Positions 1 to 9,350 of a DNA stretch of 64,000 bases are shown here, piece by piece; position 1 is the first letter of the stretch, and each line of letters opens with the position of its first letter. The position numbers and the translations under genes are program-made. The DNA comes from Simmondsia chinensis (taxonomy: Eukaryota > Streptophyta > Magnoliopsida > Caryophyllales > Simmondsiaceae): contig JAGTTD010000016.1 of the NCBI GenBank assembly GCA_018398585.1, forward strand, positions 28,877,212-28,941,211, read 5' to 3'. The notes below the pieces were generated by a model. That model was not told the DNA's origin, searched no databases, and saw nothing but the letters and a program-made list of their open reading frames with translations.

Positions 1-690
1 TTAATAAACCGAGTCAAAAAAATGGGTTTAAACTTCTCATAAAACGCGTCCCAAAAACGCGGTTATATTAATATAACTGCCTTCAAACCGCGTCATTAAT
101 ACGCGGTTTATATCTTATAGAACCGCGTCTTAATGACGCGGTTTACTTGGGATCTAAAACCCTACTCATTCACACGTGCTCTTTCCCCTGCTCTCACTGT
201 CTCTCTGCCTCTTTCTCATTAATCCACCACCGGTCACGTCGTCCGCCGTCTTTCTTTTTCTTATACACCGGAGATCTTTCAAGTACCACTATTGGAGTTA
301 TTTGACCTCTCCTTATGATGTTGGAGCTTCATCAAGAGAGACATGGGTTCAATATGATAATTATTACAAATTGCGGCATAATGAAAACTATAAGTGAACA
401 AAAAAGTGAAGAATTGCGGCATAAAGGTAAGTATAAGTGCAAAAAAGGGGGATTTGGGATCCCTGACGATAAACCGTGTTTTGTGGACGTGGTTCACAAC
501 TAAACCATGTTTAGTTGACGCGGTTCACATATAAACCGCGTTGACTAGACGCGGTTCACATATAAACCGCGTTGACTAGACGCGGTTTATTCTAAATTAA
601 ACCACGTTTAGTTAACGCGGTTTATTCTAAATTAAAACGCGTTTATGTGATCCAGTTTTCTTGAAATTTAAACGCGTCTTGTTGACGCGG
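1..690. repeat. Two arrays of palindromic CGCGGTTT units
   Basis: Positions 1-165 and 470-690 hold repeated short inverted repeats: AAACCGCGT, a 5-9 base spacer, then ACGCGGTTT, at roughly 30-base spacing. Several units at 530-600 are nearly identical (TTGACTAGACGCGG). Positions 166-469 between the arrays are non-repetitive and I see no gene there. Such arrays are common in the subterminal regions of plant DNA transposons, so this may be a non-autonomous element cut by the window edge. The family is not identified. Confidence 0.6.
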
Positions 691-1184
691 TTCAAGAGTA
701 GATATGGAAATATTTTTTTTCCAGCATTATTTTTTTTATTTTTTTATTTTTTAGCATTATTTTCGGAACCGACTCGGATATTCGAGGAGAGTTGCTCTCT
801 TATTCCACCTGTTAACGATGAATCTGACAGTGTGCTTATTTATTGTGTTTGAATTATATCTGAGGTGAGGTTTATTAAGATGAGCTAAATTCAAGTTCTA
901 ACTACATGTGCAACTTGATGTCTCTTCAAGACAAACAAACTATTAGAGAGGCCTGTGGAGTGACCTACGGGACCCTTTCGATGCTCAAATAAGTGTTAAT
1001 CTTATCAAATAATTATTAAACAGGTAATAAATAAAACATAATAATGAATAATTAACTAATAAATAGGATCAGATAAAGAGGTTATCCAAAGAAATAATAA
1101 CAACTTCTATCTTCTCCCTAACTATTACTTATTTTTCTCACTATTCCTTTCTCCTTTCAATCCCTAATTCGTTTGAATAGCAAG
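691..1184. other. A+T-rich spacer, nothing recognised
   Basis: The stretch is T-rich at 705-760 and otherwise plain A+T-rich DNA. No gene, RNA or repeat boundary is recognised. Confidence 0.4.
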
Positions 1185-1540
1185 TACAAGTGTCGAAAGG
1201 GGTAACTCGTGTTATCCTAGAAGGGGATAACGAAGTCGTTATCAAAACTCTCCAGGGCAAGTACAAGTGTCCCGGTGATATCCAGCTAATCGTGAATGAG
1301 ATCAAGGCTCTGTGTGATCGTCTTTGCCAAGTCAAGTTTTCTCATGTTTTCAGGAAGACAAATAAAGCAGCGGACTGTGCGGCTAGCGAAGGTTACTCGA
1401 GGCGAGGCTTCCATGTAGATCTGCTGGAACCCTCGGAGACTCTTCTCCTCATCTCTCGAGCAGAGGCTTTAGGCTGCCCCTCTGTTAGAAGAGGAAGCTA
1501 AAGTCTGGTGTTGTGTCTTTACCATCTTTAAAAAAAAAAA
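1185..1540 (+). pseudogene. RNase H-like relic of a LINE 3' end
   Basis: The frame at 1190-1501 encodes about 100 residues that match the C-terminal half of the plant RNase H-like (RVT_3) domain: VILEGDNEVVI (the usual ESD position reads EGD), then a helix segment, then FSHVFRKTNKAADCAA, which corresponds to the usual hx-RExNxxAD-xLA end. No N-terminal half, RT or initiating context is present. An A-run at 1530-1540 follows, as expected for a retroposed LINE 3' end. I read it as a 5'-truncated LINE copy or RNase H pseudogene and not an active gene. Confidence 0.6.
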
Positions 1541-1791
1541 TATTGTTTTTATCTTTCTTACATCAGTCTAGTATCAGGAACTCATAACAAAGCGTCTGAT
1601 ATTAGGAACTTGTAACAGGGCGTCTAGTATCAGGAGCCCATAACATGACGTATAGACCAAGAGAACCATCACCCATATGTAATAGCAAGTTATTGAATGA
1701 CATTGATAATATCACTGCTACAATTTTTGTAGAAAAGAAACAAAAATACTACATTGGGTCAAATCAAATCACTTCCATCCATTCCCATACA
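1541..1791. other. Spacer with short direct repeats
   Basis: Positions 1565-1650 hold three imperfect copies of a unit reading roughly GCGTCTRGTATYAGGA...CATAACA, spaced about 40 bases apart. No coding potential is seen. Confidence 0.35.
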
Positions 1792-1800
1792 AACAAAGCC

Positions 1801-1828
1801 GTCTAATTTAGCAATATAGCATCGTTTC

Positions 1829-1859
<31 letters not shown>

Positions 1860-2195
1860 CATGTCAATACAAAATTTTAGCAAAAAGACACACTTTATTG
1901 TATAATTCTTAAAGAATCTGGCATGTCAATAAAAAAATTTTAGCAAAATGACATACTTTACTGTATAATTCTTACACACGCCATCTGAAATGGCGTGCAA
2001 AACTTGCACCCCATTTCAATTAGTTTTGTATACTCCATTTGAAATGGAATGCATAGTTATGCACTTTATTTCAAAGGGGATGCAAGTTTTGTACGCTATT
2101 TGGCGTGCATATATCATTTCGTTAAAATTTTTTTTTACTGACATATCAAATTAATAAATTTTTTTTTTTAATTTTGCCGTATTGCTAAATTAGTC
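1801..2195. mobile_element. Foldback MITE, Mutator-like
   Basis: The ends are inverted copies of one another: GTCTAATTTAGCAATATAGCA at the left and the complement of GACTAATTTAGCAATACGGCA at the right. The flanks are 9-base near-duplications (AACAAAGCC at 1792-1800, AACAAAGTA at 2196-2204). Inside lie further inverted blocks (CGCCATCTGAAATGGCG near 1980) and a directly repeated 60-base block at 1853-1975. The A-run at 1830-1852 may be slippage. A 9-base target duplication suits the Mutator superfamily, which is an inference. No transposase is encoded. Confidence 0.6.
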
Positions 2196-2204
2196 AACAA
2201 AGTA

Positions 2205-2734
2205 ACCCCAGGTGGGACCACTTGAGGCATCTCACCAACCGCCCAATTATAAGTAAGACTACGAGGGAGTCCTATGACATTACCTTTGAAGGGAGAGAAA
2301 AACTCTGTGTAAGACATAATCTGTATAAAAATATCAAAACTTTCATGACCTATTCCAGCTACTCTGTCAATCTATTTACTTCCTCGTAACAGTAAATAAA
2401 AGAAACTTGGTCGCATTGATGACTCAATCAACGAATATCCTTAATAATAATAATGATGTTTATAGAAGTTAAATCCAGGCTTATAATTGCTCCAATAATC
2501 ACCTTATTATGATTCCCTAAATATAATTCGTTGTGCACTTAGATGCTTAGCATACAAAATAACCATCTTTAGTAATTTACTCATTTATATAGATTATTGT
2601 TATTATCAAAGCAATGATGTAGGCTATAATTAATGAGAACCATAAAATTCTCTGTTCAAAAAAAAAAAAAACATAAAATTCCCTTAAAAACTATAATATT
2701 GTTCCGATAATAATAAACATTTATATAATATAAC
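2205..2734. other. Spacer upstream of the UGT
   Basis: This is A+T-rich DNA with no recognised gene. Distal promoter elements of the downstream glycosyltransferase may lie here, but none can be named. Confidence 0.35.
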
Positions 2735-2751
2735 GTTTATAATCAATGTAT

Positions 2752-2999
2752 ATATGTTCCCAACATTCTCAATGGTCCAAGAGCTTCTGCTTAAGCACGG
2801 TCTCGGGGGTGGATGCAGACAGTCTTTCTCCTTCAGGGTGTTACCATGAAGAGAGATTGTTCCGAGAACTCCCAATCTCAAGGGTGCAATACGAGGACTT
2901 CCCAGGAGGTCACCCATCTTGATACTACTCTCGTCTAAATACACATAATTTTAAAATTTTAATAGAATCCGATACTTACGTGTTGTTACCATTTTAGAT
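2752..2999 (-). mobile_element. 5S-rRNA-headed SINE (copy 1)
   Basis: The element reads on the minus strand. The head (2880-2999) resembles 5S rRNA, including a degraded A box and the C-box region (complement of ACTTCCCAGGAGGTCACCC). The body (2752-2880) matches the Au-type SINE 3' part (AAACAGCCTCTC..., GCTGCG..., AGGCACTGGG, degraded here). It is flanked by a 17-base duplication with one mismatch, GTTTATAATCARTGTAT, at 2735-2751 and 3000-3016. The right duplication ends 75 bases before the UGT start codon, so the SINE sits in the promoter or 5' leader of that gene. Confidence 0.8.
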
Positions 3000-3090
3000 G
3001 TTTATAATCAGTGTATGTGACGCACAAAATTTTCACCCAAATTTTCGTTTATCAACCCCTTTAACAACACTAAACCCCAACCCCACCACC

Positions 3091-4864
3091 ATGTCCACCA
3101 CCAACTCCGGCACCGCCACCGCCACCGCCACCGCCACCGCCACCGCCGGTGTCTCCGACGCCGTCTCAGCCACCACCCCCGCCGCCGCCACCGCACACAT
3201 ACTAGTAATACCATACCCAGCGCAAGGCCACCTCCTCTCTCTCCTCGACCTCACCCACCATCTCCTCCGCCGCGGCGGCGTCATCGCCACCATCGTAATC
3301 ACCCCTAAGAACCTCCCGACCCTCACTCCCCTCCTCTCCTCCCACCCCCGAACCTCCCTCCGAACCTTGATCCTCCCTTTCCCTCCTCACCCGACGCTCC
3401 CCCCTTCGGTCGAACACATCCACCACATCGGCAACTCCGGTATGTGCCGATACAATCCAGATCAATCCAACGCAATTCCATCAACTCAATCAACAAATTA
3501 ATGAATCAATTAATCAACCAATCTCATCCAAAGTAGTGTATTCGTATATGATTCGGTATAACCCCGTACAATAATAGAGCCGGGAGAGAAGGGGGGAGGG
3601 GATTGGAACAATTCATCCACACTTCTAGTTTGTAATAAAGATTTGGCTAATGTTATTCATATCTAAACTATCCGTCAATTTGATCACTATATTTTGAATT
3701 GTATCAGGTAATACCCACCTCGTCTCGGCCCTCTCGAACCTCGAACCTGACATAATCAACTGGTTCGGGTCCGAACCCGACCCCCCAAAGCTGATCCTCT
3801 CTGATTTCTTTCTGGGTTGGACTCAGAACCTCGCTCAACGGCTAGATATCCCCAGGGTTGGGTTCTTCTCTTCAGGTTTGTTTCTTAGTTGTATTGTTTC
3901 TTATTTGTTTAAGAACTTGGATGATTTTCGTACAGTGGGAGAAATCGTTGAATTTACGGATTTGCCCCGGTCACCTGCCTTTGTTGAAGGGCACTTACCT
4001 TCTATCTTTAGGAACTTTTGGGATGGTGACCAGGATTGGAGGGTTGTAAAGGAGGGTATGGTTGCAAATTTGAAGAGTTGGGGGTGTGTTTTTAATTCTT
4101 TTAGTGCTTTAGAAGGGGAGTATTTGGAGTATATGAAGACCCTTGTGGATCATAATCGTGTTTATGGGGTTGGGCCCTTGAGTTTGATGGGTGGGTCTCG
4201 GAATCTGAGCCGGGTTAACCCGGATTCAGTGACCCGGGTTGAGGTTTTGGATTGGCTTAATGGGTGTCCAGATGGGTCGGTTCTGTATGTGTGTTTTGGG
4301 AGTCAGAAGTTGCTTAGTAACGCCCAAATGGAGGCTTTGGGTTTGGGTTTGGAACGGAGTGCGACCCGGTTTGTTTGGGTTGTCAAGGACCCGATGGCGG
4401 GACACATGGCGGATGGGTATGGGTTGATACCGGTTGGGTTTGAGGATCGGGTTCGGGGGAGGGGATTCATTAGTAGGGGTTGGGCACCGCAGGTGGAGAT
4501 ATTGAGTCATAGGGCGGTGGCTGCGTTCGTGAGTCACTGTGGGTGGAACTCGGTTTTGGAGAGTATAGTGGCGGGAGTTATGATATTGGGGTGGCCGATG
4601 GAGGCTGACCAGTTCGTGAATGCTAGGTTGCTGGTGGAATATGAGGCGGTGGCGGTTCGACTGTGTGAGGGGACGGACGCGGTGCCTGTCCCAGATGAGT
4701 TGGCTCGAGTGATAGCAGAGTCGATGAGTGGGTGTTTGAGCCAGAAGGAAAAGGCTAAAGAGTTGAGAGAGAAAGCACTTCAAGCAGTGATGGTTGGTGG
4801 GAGTTCTTGTAGAGATTTGGATGAATTGGTGAAGGATTTGAAGCAACTTGGAGAGAAAAACTAA
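3091..4864 (+). CDS. UDP-glycosyltransferase, UGT89-like (2 exons)
   Basis: Exons are 3091-3439 and 3708-4864, with a 268-base GTATGT...CAG intron in phase 1, giving 501 residues. This is a family 1 glycosyltransferase (GT1), a cytosolic enzyme that moves sugar from a UDP-sugar to a small hydroxylated acceptor. The N-terminal PYPAQGH holds the catalytic His (residue 47), and LSDF holds the partner Asp (149). The PSPG box spans residues 375-418 (4481-4612), from WAPQ through HCGWNS to EADQ. The final Gln usually goes with UDP-glucose. Overall similarity (LILPFPPHPTLPPSVE, SDFFLGWTQ, GWAPQVEILSH) points to UGT89, usually flavonoid or benzoate glucosylation, but the acceptor is not predictable. 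Residues 8-19 are a Thr-Ala repeat from a hexanucleotide tract and lie before the usual family start, so the mature start could be internal. No frameshift or internal stop is seen. Confidence 0.9.
3111..3147 (+). repeat. (ACCGCC)n microsatellite in UGT exon 1
   Basis: Six tandem hexamers encode a (Thr-Ala)6 run near the UGT N-terminus. As the unit is a multiple of three, length changes would keep the frame. Confidence 0.85.
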
Positions 4865-5159
4865 GTGGAGACGTGTATGTTTGGACTCATTCTTGTATGA
4901 AAAAATGCACAAACTTTGCATATGATAAAATATTAATATATTTGGACTTATCGTAAGTCTTTTATGTACAATGAATTTGCCATACATTTCCTTTTACGTT
5001 TGTAAGGTGTACAACATCTTTTAATAAAGAGGAAACTAACACTTGGGAGAAGGGGAATGATGCGTTTTGAATTTAAGACCTCTAGTTTTTTTTTTTGGGG
5101 GGGTTGAAAGACAAACTACTACACCAACACCTTTAGCTCACAAAAAATTTGCCATATGT
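4865..5159. other. UGT 3' flank
   Basis: This is the presumed 3' untranslated region and spacer. AATAAA-like signals (ATTAATATA near 4930, TTAATAAAGA near 5020) are candidate polyadenylation sites. A T-run followed by a G-run lies at 5082-5104. No gene is seen. Confidence 0.35.
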
Positions 5160-5168
5160 TATAGTATA

Positions 5169-5424
5169 GAGTTTTTGCCCAAAATAGCCTAAAATAAAAA
5201 AATATTACCCAAAATGGCACATTTCAAAAAATATTTCCCCAAATGGCCTCCACATCATCAAATTTTTAATTTTTAATTTTGTTTTGTTTTGTTTTGGGGT
5301 TTAGGGTTTAAAATTTAAATTTTTTTTTTAAATTTGCTGACGTGGAGGCCATTTGGGGAAATATTTTTTAAAATGGGCCTTTTTGGATAATATTTTTTCA
5401 TTTTGAGCCATTTTGGGCAATGGC
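5169..5424. mobile_element. Mutator-like MITE with ~100-base inverted ends
   Basis: The left arm (CCCAAAATGGC..., ATTTCCCCAAATGGCCTCCAC) and the right arm (GTGGAGGCCATTTGGGGAAAT, GAGCCATTTTGGGC) are long inverted repeats around an A+T-rich centre. The same family recurs at 53761-54561 and 59789-60247, where perfect 9-base target duplications are present. No coding capacity. Confidence 0.75.
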
Positions 5425-6037
5425 TCGTTATAGTTTATATAACTTTCTTTAAAATATCATATATATTGATTTGTTTCTGACGTTAACTGTAATTCAAAGG
5501 ACTAACAAGATTAGCAATATCTTTCTCTGTGATGATGAAATGCCTAGAGGGAGACCATGAGGCTTGATCATAACTGAATCGGTTGAACTCAAATTCTTAC
5601 TCTATTAGCTTCAAGCTTGACTTGCTTTGTTTTGGCTCAAATAAGCCCGACTAGGCTTGTTGAGGCTTGAATCGGCTTGAACTAGGCTCATCTAGGTTCG
5701 AATTTGACTTGGTTTAACCCATTTAGACTTATAAATTGTATTGAAGTTGACTCATTTAGGCTCGCTAGCCTACAAACGCAATCATTACAAGACACTAACT
5801 CGGCTCATTTAGCTAAACGAGCAGGCCTACTACACTTGAGCTTAAAAAAAGCCAAACTTTTTGCAAGTTAGCTCGATTTATTTGCATCCTTTCGAGCTTA
5901 CGGGGGCAGAGAGACAAAAGAGACGCCAATTCTTTTGACCGTTTGACTTTTATAATAAACAAATAAGTATAAAGCTTGATCACCAAGGAATTCCCAACTG
6001 AATTTCAACGTGCCAATAGTTTTCTTTTTGGTTTGGA
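5425..6037. repeat. GGCTTGA/GCTCGAG-rich dispersed repeat
   Basis: From about 5560 to 5895 the sequence is a run of degenerate units such as AGGCTTG, GCTCATTTAGGCTCG and GAGCTTGA. The same style of repeat recurs at 11360-11770, 13140-13500, 13840-14280, 18060-18540, 28650-28925 and 63640-64000. It has no coding capacity; the family and boundaries are unknown. Confidence 0.5.
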
Positions 6038-6172
6038 ATGTTCATCAAGCAACTTATTGCTTATTTAAACCATCTTGAAATACCAAGCTCCCTTCAACTT
6101 CAAAAACACATTCCGAGTACTCGAAAATTCCTTCCTTGTTTTGCTATAAAATCACTAATCAGATTGGTCGTG

Positions 6173-6370
6173 ATGGGTAAGAATAAGAAAGTAAGCTGGT
6201 ATAGAAAAATCATTGGATCATTCTGTGATGGTTGCTTTTGTAGCTCGACTAGTGACACTAAGGGCATGAGCACAAAGAATTCTAAGGTTCCGCCATCGGG
6301 AGGACCGGAGGCGACCATGATTGCCGCTGCCAAGCATTTCTCAACTGCTCATAAGGTTAGGTTAGGGTAA
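6173..6370 (+). CDS. Possible small protein (65 aa), function unknown
   Basis: The frame opens at 6038, but the better start is the ATG at 6173 (GTGATGGGTAAG). It gives a 65-residue basic protein with a Cys-rich patch (FCDGCFCSS) and an ordered C-terminus (PEATMIAAAKHFSTAHKVRLG in outline). A possible donor (AAGGTTAGG) lies at 6354-6362, so this could be a first exon. I do not recognise the family. Codon use looks unremarkable, and no neighbour suggests a role. It could equally be chance or the remnant of a longer gene. Confidence 0.3.
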   Translation: MGKNKKVSWYRKIIGSFCDGCFCSSTSDTKGMSTKNSKVPPSGGPEATMIAAAKHFSTAHKVRLG

Positions 6371-6717
6371 GATGGCAATCGGGTGAGCTATTAAGTTAGG
6401 TGTAGTGATTAGGCTACACACCCCATAAGCACAAGGTGTTGGGTTCAAAGCTCATCTCCCCCCTTCCCGTAGTTGTTGTTTGTTCTTTTTAGGGTACTGT
6501 TGTACCTCCTGACCTTCTGAAAAACCAAAAAGAGAGATGGCCATCAGGTTAATAGGGCTGGGTCTGGGTCTGGGTCTGGGTCTATTGTTTGAGTTTTGGA
6601 CATTTTGAATTCTTGGGTTTGTAATAATCACTGGGTGGGTAGGGCGGGTTGTTCCAGTTTCATATCATCTTGGTTGTGAGCCAATCTTGAGTTCAATTGT
6701 AAGGGTTTGGGTAGGAA
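6371..6717. other. Spacer with a tRNA-like SINE fragment
   Basis: Positions 6390-6470 contain a GTAGTGATTAGGCT...GGGTTCAAAGCTC arrangement reminiscent of pol III A and B boxes, as in tRNA-derived SINEs. A (GGGTCT)n tract lies at 6560-6582. No gene is seen. Confidence 0.35.
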
Positions 6718-6722
6718 ATGGG

Positions 6723-7270
6723 TGTCACGACCCTAGTCGTGACTATCACAAGCCCAACATCCGAACAACTATTTTTCGCTTTTATTATTTTGTATCGGTT
6801 ATGTAATCTAAAAATATTATTAATTAGTTTAAATTTTGAATTTTGAATTTTTGTACTTGGGGAGACAAGGCTTAGGCTAGGATTACTTTTGTTGTAAGCA
6901 TTAATTAAATGGTGGCTAATAGGGGGCCTTAGGGTGGCTGGTTGGTCTCCCTCCAAAAATCTCTATATAATCATGTACCAAGTTGTATTTTGCATCAATT
7001 AATCAAAGTGAAAATTTCAAATTACTCTTCCCTCTTCCCTCTCTCCCAACCGTCACTTCTCCTTCTTCCTCTATCTACTAAATTCCTCTTTTTCTTCCTA
7101 ACTTATTCTAAAATTTTTCTTCTTTTCTTCATCTCTTCGCTAACTCTCTTCTTAATTTTACTTTCTTTCTCTCTCTCGTTCTCTCTTTCTCAAAATCTAT
7201 ACAAGTCATGGACTTAGGTTCGTGACAAAGTGGTATTAGAGCTTCGTCACCGACCTTTGGGTTTGTGACA
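6723..7270 (+). repeat. Left LTR of the RRM element
   Basis: 548 bases, TGTCA...TGACA. A TATATAA box lies at 6962-6970 and a pyrimidine-rich leader follows. The 3' end contains an embedded primer-site copy (TGGTATTAGAGC, 7231-7242), suggesting the LTR was once 43 bases shorter. Confidence 0.85.
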
Positions 7271-7273
7271 AAG

Positions 7274-7286
7274 TGGTATCAGAGCC
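7274..7286 (+). promoter_or_regulatory. Primer binding site (tRNA-iMet type)
   Basis: TGGTATCAGAGCC, three bases after the left LTR, is complementary to the 3' end of initiator tRNA-Met and is typical of plant LTR elements. Confidence 0.85.
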
Positions 7287-7454
7287 ATCTTCCGATCGAA
7301 GAGGGCATATCCTATCTCTTAAATTCATTCGGCCAAAAAAAAAAAAAAAAAGAAAAAAAAAATTTCCGCTGCGCTTCAACATCTTGAGATCGAGGGTGTC
7401 ATTTTCGAATTAAAAAAAAAAAAAAAAAATTATTCCACTCTCAACCGAATTGTC

Positions 7455-8081
7455 ATGGATCCTCAAGGATCTACGCTCATTGTCCGAGTGTGAGATCTCC
7501 TCTATCCCGTTACCAAAGACGTCCTCTACCAACTGTTCTCTCCCTATGGCCACCTTGAAGAGATAAAGATTAACTTGACATCGACCCATAAGGTTGATGC
7601 TCTAGTGACCTTTACCTCAAGGGAAGAAGCCGACATTGCACGTAAGAGCTTAAACAAAAGATGCATCTACGACGAATGTTGTGTAACGAACATTCATGTC
7701 CACAACCCAACTCCTCAAGTCTCGCTTAAAGATTGCCGCGACCATGGAGAAAGGAGTTCAATCGAGGAGTTGCGAGCTTCCATTAGAGACCTAACCGAAG
7801 CTGTAGCTCGGCTTTGTGATATCCGTGGTGTGAAGTTTGAACTTCCACCGCAGCCTCACAAGGGGTGTGATGAAGTCCCTGACATTGCCATTGATGTCAA
7901 GGATGAGGAGAAACCAATGGAACCACCGCCTTTGGAGCTACACATTATTGAAGGGCCGCCTATCATTGAGGAAGAATCGCATGAATTGGGGCCAAACGCA
8001 ACAAAGGTAACACTAGAAGTTCAAAAGCCACCAAGCCCGACTATGACTTGCAAGCCAAGGCCGTGGGGTGACCATGAATAG
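7455..8081 (+). pseudogene. RRM protein of the LTR element, one stop codon
   Basis: Reading from the ATG at 7455 gives about 208 residues interrupted by one TGA at 7491-7493 (codon 13, plausibly a CGA-to-TGA change). The N-terminal part resembles a PTB-type RRM: TLIVRV, DLLYPVTKDVLYQLFSPYG, then ALVTFTSREEADIA and IYDECC, matching the LLYPVT...FSPYG...IY..CC pattern of polypyrimidine-tract-binding proteins. A predicted helix (ELRASIRDLTEAVARL) and an acidic, Pro-rich tail follow. A CDS beginning after the stop at the next ATG would lose the first beta strand. Origin by capture of a host PTB gene is an inference; a long-standing element gene of RRM type is the alternative. Confidence 0.7.
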
Positions 8082-8345
8082 GAGGCACGGGTAACAATGG
8101 CACCTCAAGAATTCCATAGTGCTACCATGGCTTATGAAAAGCAGCAACATTGTAGTGGACGGCAGCACAAGAAGGCAAAACCGTGTCAAGCTCACCATCT
8201 CAAGCCTAAGGCCACTCAAAGAGACATCCAAAAGATCAAGGTCAAGGCAAGGGTATGGGAACGATTTCCAAGAACCGGAATTGGCACAAGGAGATCAACC
8301 CACATGACATCCTTGAGGACAAGGATGTTTTCAAGGGGAAGGGTT

Positions 8346-8891
8346 TGTCACTACCCTAGTCGTGACTATCACAAACCCAGCATCCGAACAACTATTTTTC
8401 GCTTTTATTATTTTGTATCGGTTATGTAATTTAAAAATATTATTAATTAGTTTAAATTTTGAAATTTGAATTTTTGTACTTGGGGAGACAAGGCTTAGGC
8501 TAGGATTACTTTTGTTGTAAGCATTAATTAAATGGTGGCTAATAGGGGGGCTTAGGGTGGCTGGTTGGTCTCCCTCCAAAAATCTCTATATAATCATGTA
8601 CCAAGTTGTATTTTGCATCAATTAATCAAAGTGAAAATTTCAAATTACTCTTCTCTCGTCCCTCTCTCCCAACCGTCACTTCTCCTTCTTCCTCTATCTA
8701 CTAAATTCCTCTTCTTCTTCCTAACTTATTCTAAAATTTCTCTTCTTTTCTTCATCTCTTCTCTAACTCTCCTCTTAATTCTACTCTCTCTCTCTCTCGT
8801 TCTCTCTTTCTCAAAATCTATCCAAGTCACGGACTTAGGTTCGTGACAATGTGGTATCAGAGCTTCGTCACCGACCTTTGGGTTTGTGACA
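8346..8891 (+). repeat. Right LTR of the RRM element
   Basis: 546 bases, closely similar to 6723-7270 with scattered substitutions, TGTCA...TGACA. It also carries the embedded primer-site copy (8852-8863), so that feature predates this insertion. Confidence 0.85.
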
Positions 8892-8896
8892 ATGGG

Positions 8897-9350
8897 TTGA
8901 CCCATAAGGTTCCTTTGTTTTCTCCAATTATTTTGATCCATGACTATATCTAATTTTTCTTCTCTCTCTCTCTGTGTCTATATATATATATATAAAATAG
9001 CCGAGTTTGGCCCATAGATAGATATCTATAACTTCTCATTCTCATACCCAGACTTGAGTAGCATAGTTTCACAAGTACATTGGAGAATTCAAACCATTGC
9101 ATTACATTTAGTTTTTTACATCTCCATCCAGGGCCGTCCTAAGATCTAGTGGACCCTTTATATATATTAGCATTTTCTTTAACAACTTGAATATTAATGA
9201 TATAACTTCTATTACTATTACTAACAATTAATACTTTAAAAATCATTACACTAATATTTTCTGAATACTTAAAGAAATAAGGGATCGTTAGAATTAGGGG
9301 CACCCAAGAGTAACTTATGCTGTTTGAGATCTTGATTGACCCAGCCTCCC
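8897..9350. other. 3' flank of the O-fucosyltransferase gene
   Basis: This spacer has a CT-rich and TA microsatellite stretch at 8960-8996 and is otherwise A+T-rich. It should hold the 3' untranslated region of the minus-strand gene ending at 9351. Confidence 0.4.

Larger units (their letters stand above)
6718..8896 (+). mobile_element. Non-autonomous LTR retrotransposon with PTB-like RRM frame
   Basis: This 2.17-kb element is bounded by a perfect 5-base target duplication, ATGGG (6718-6722 and 8892-8896). The LTRs (6723-7270 and 8346-8891) begin TGTCA and end TGACA. A tRNA-iMet-type primer site (TGGTATCAGAGCC) follows the left LTR and a purine tract (AAGGGGAAGGG) precedes the right one. The 1.08-kb interior has no gag zinc finger, protease, RT or integrase. 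Its single reading frame (7455-8081) resembles an RRM. The end of the interior (DILEDKDVFKG) looks like the 3' end of plant Ty3-type polyproteins, so a Ty3 helper is a reasonable guess. Confidence 0.88.

Noticed and set aside
2755..2999. Cassandra TRIM LTR
   Set aside because: Cassandra LTRs contain 5S sequence, but here there are no TG...CA ends, no primer site, and the flanks are 13-22 base duplications, which fit SINE insertion.
3008..3465. Minus-strand Arg/Trp/Gly-rich frames opposite UGT exon 1
   Set aside because: They are products of the (ACCGCC)n tract and G+C-rich exon on the other strand.
4226..4987. 253-codon open frame on the minus strand
   Set aside because: It lies opposite UGT exon 2, has no family motif, and its composition is the mirror of the real gene.
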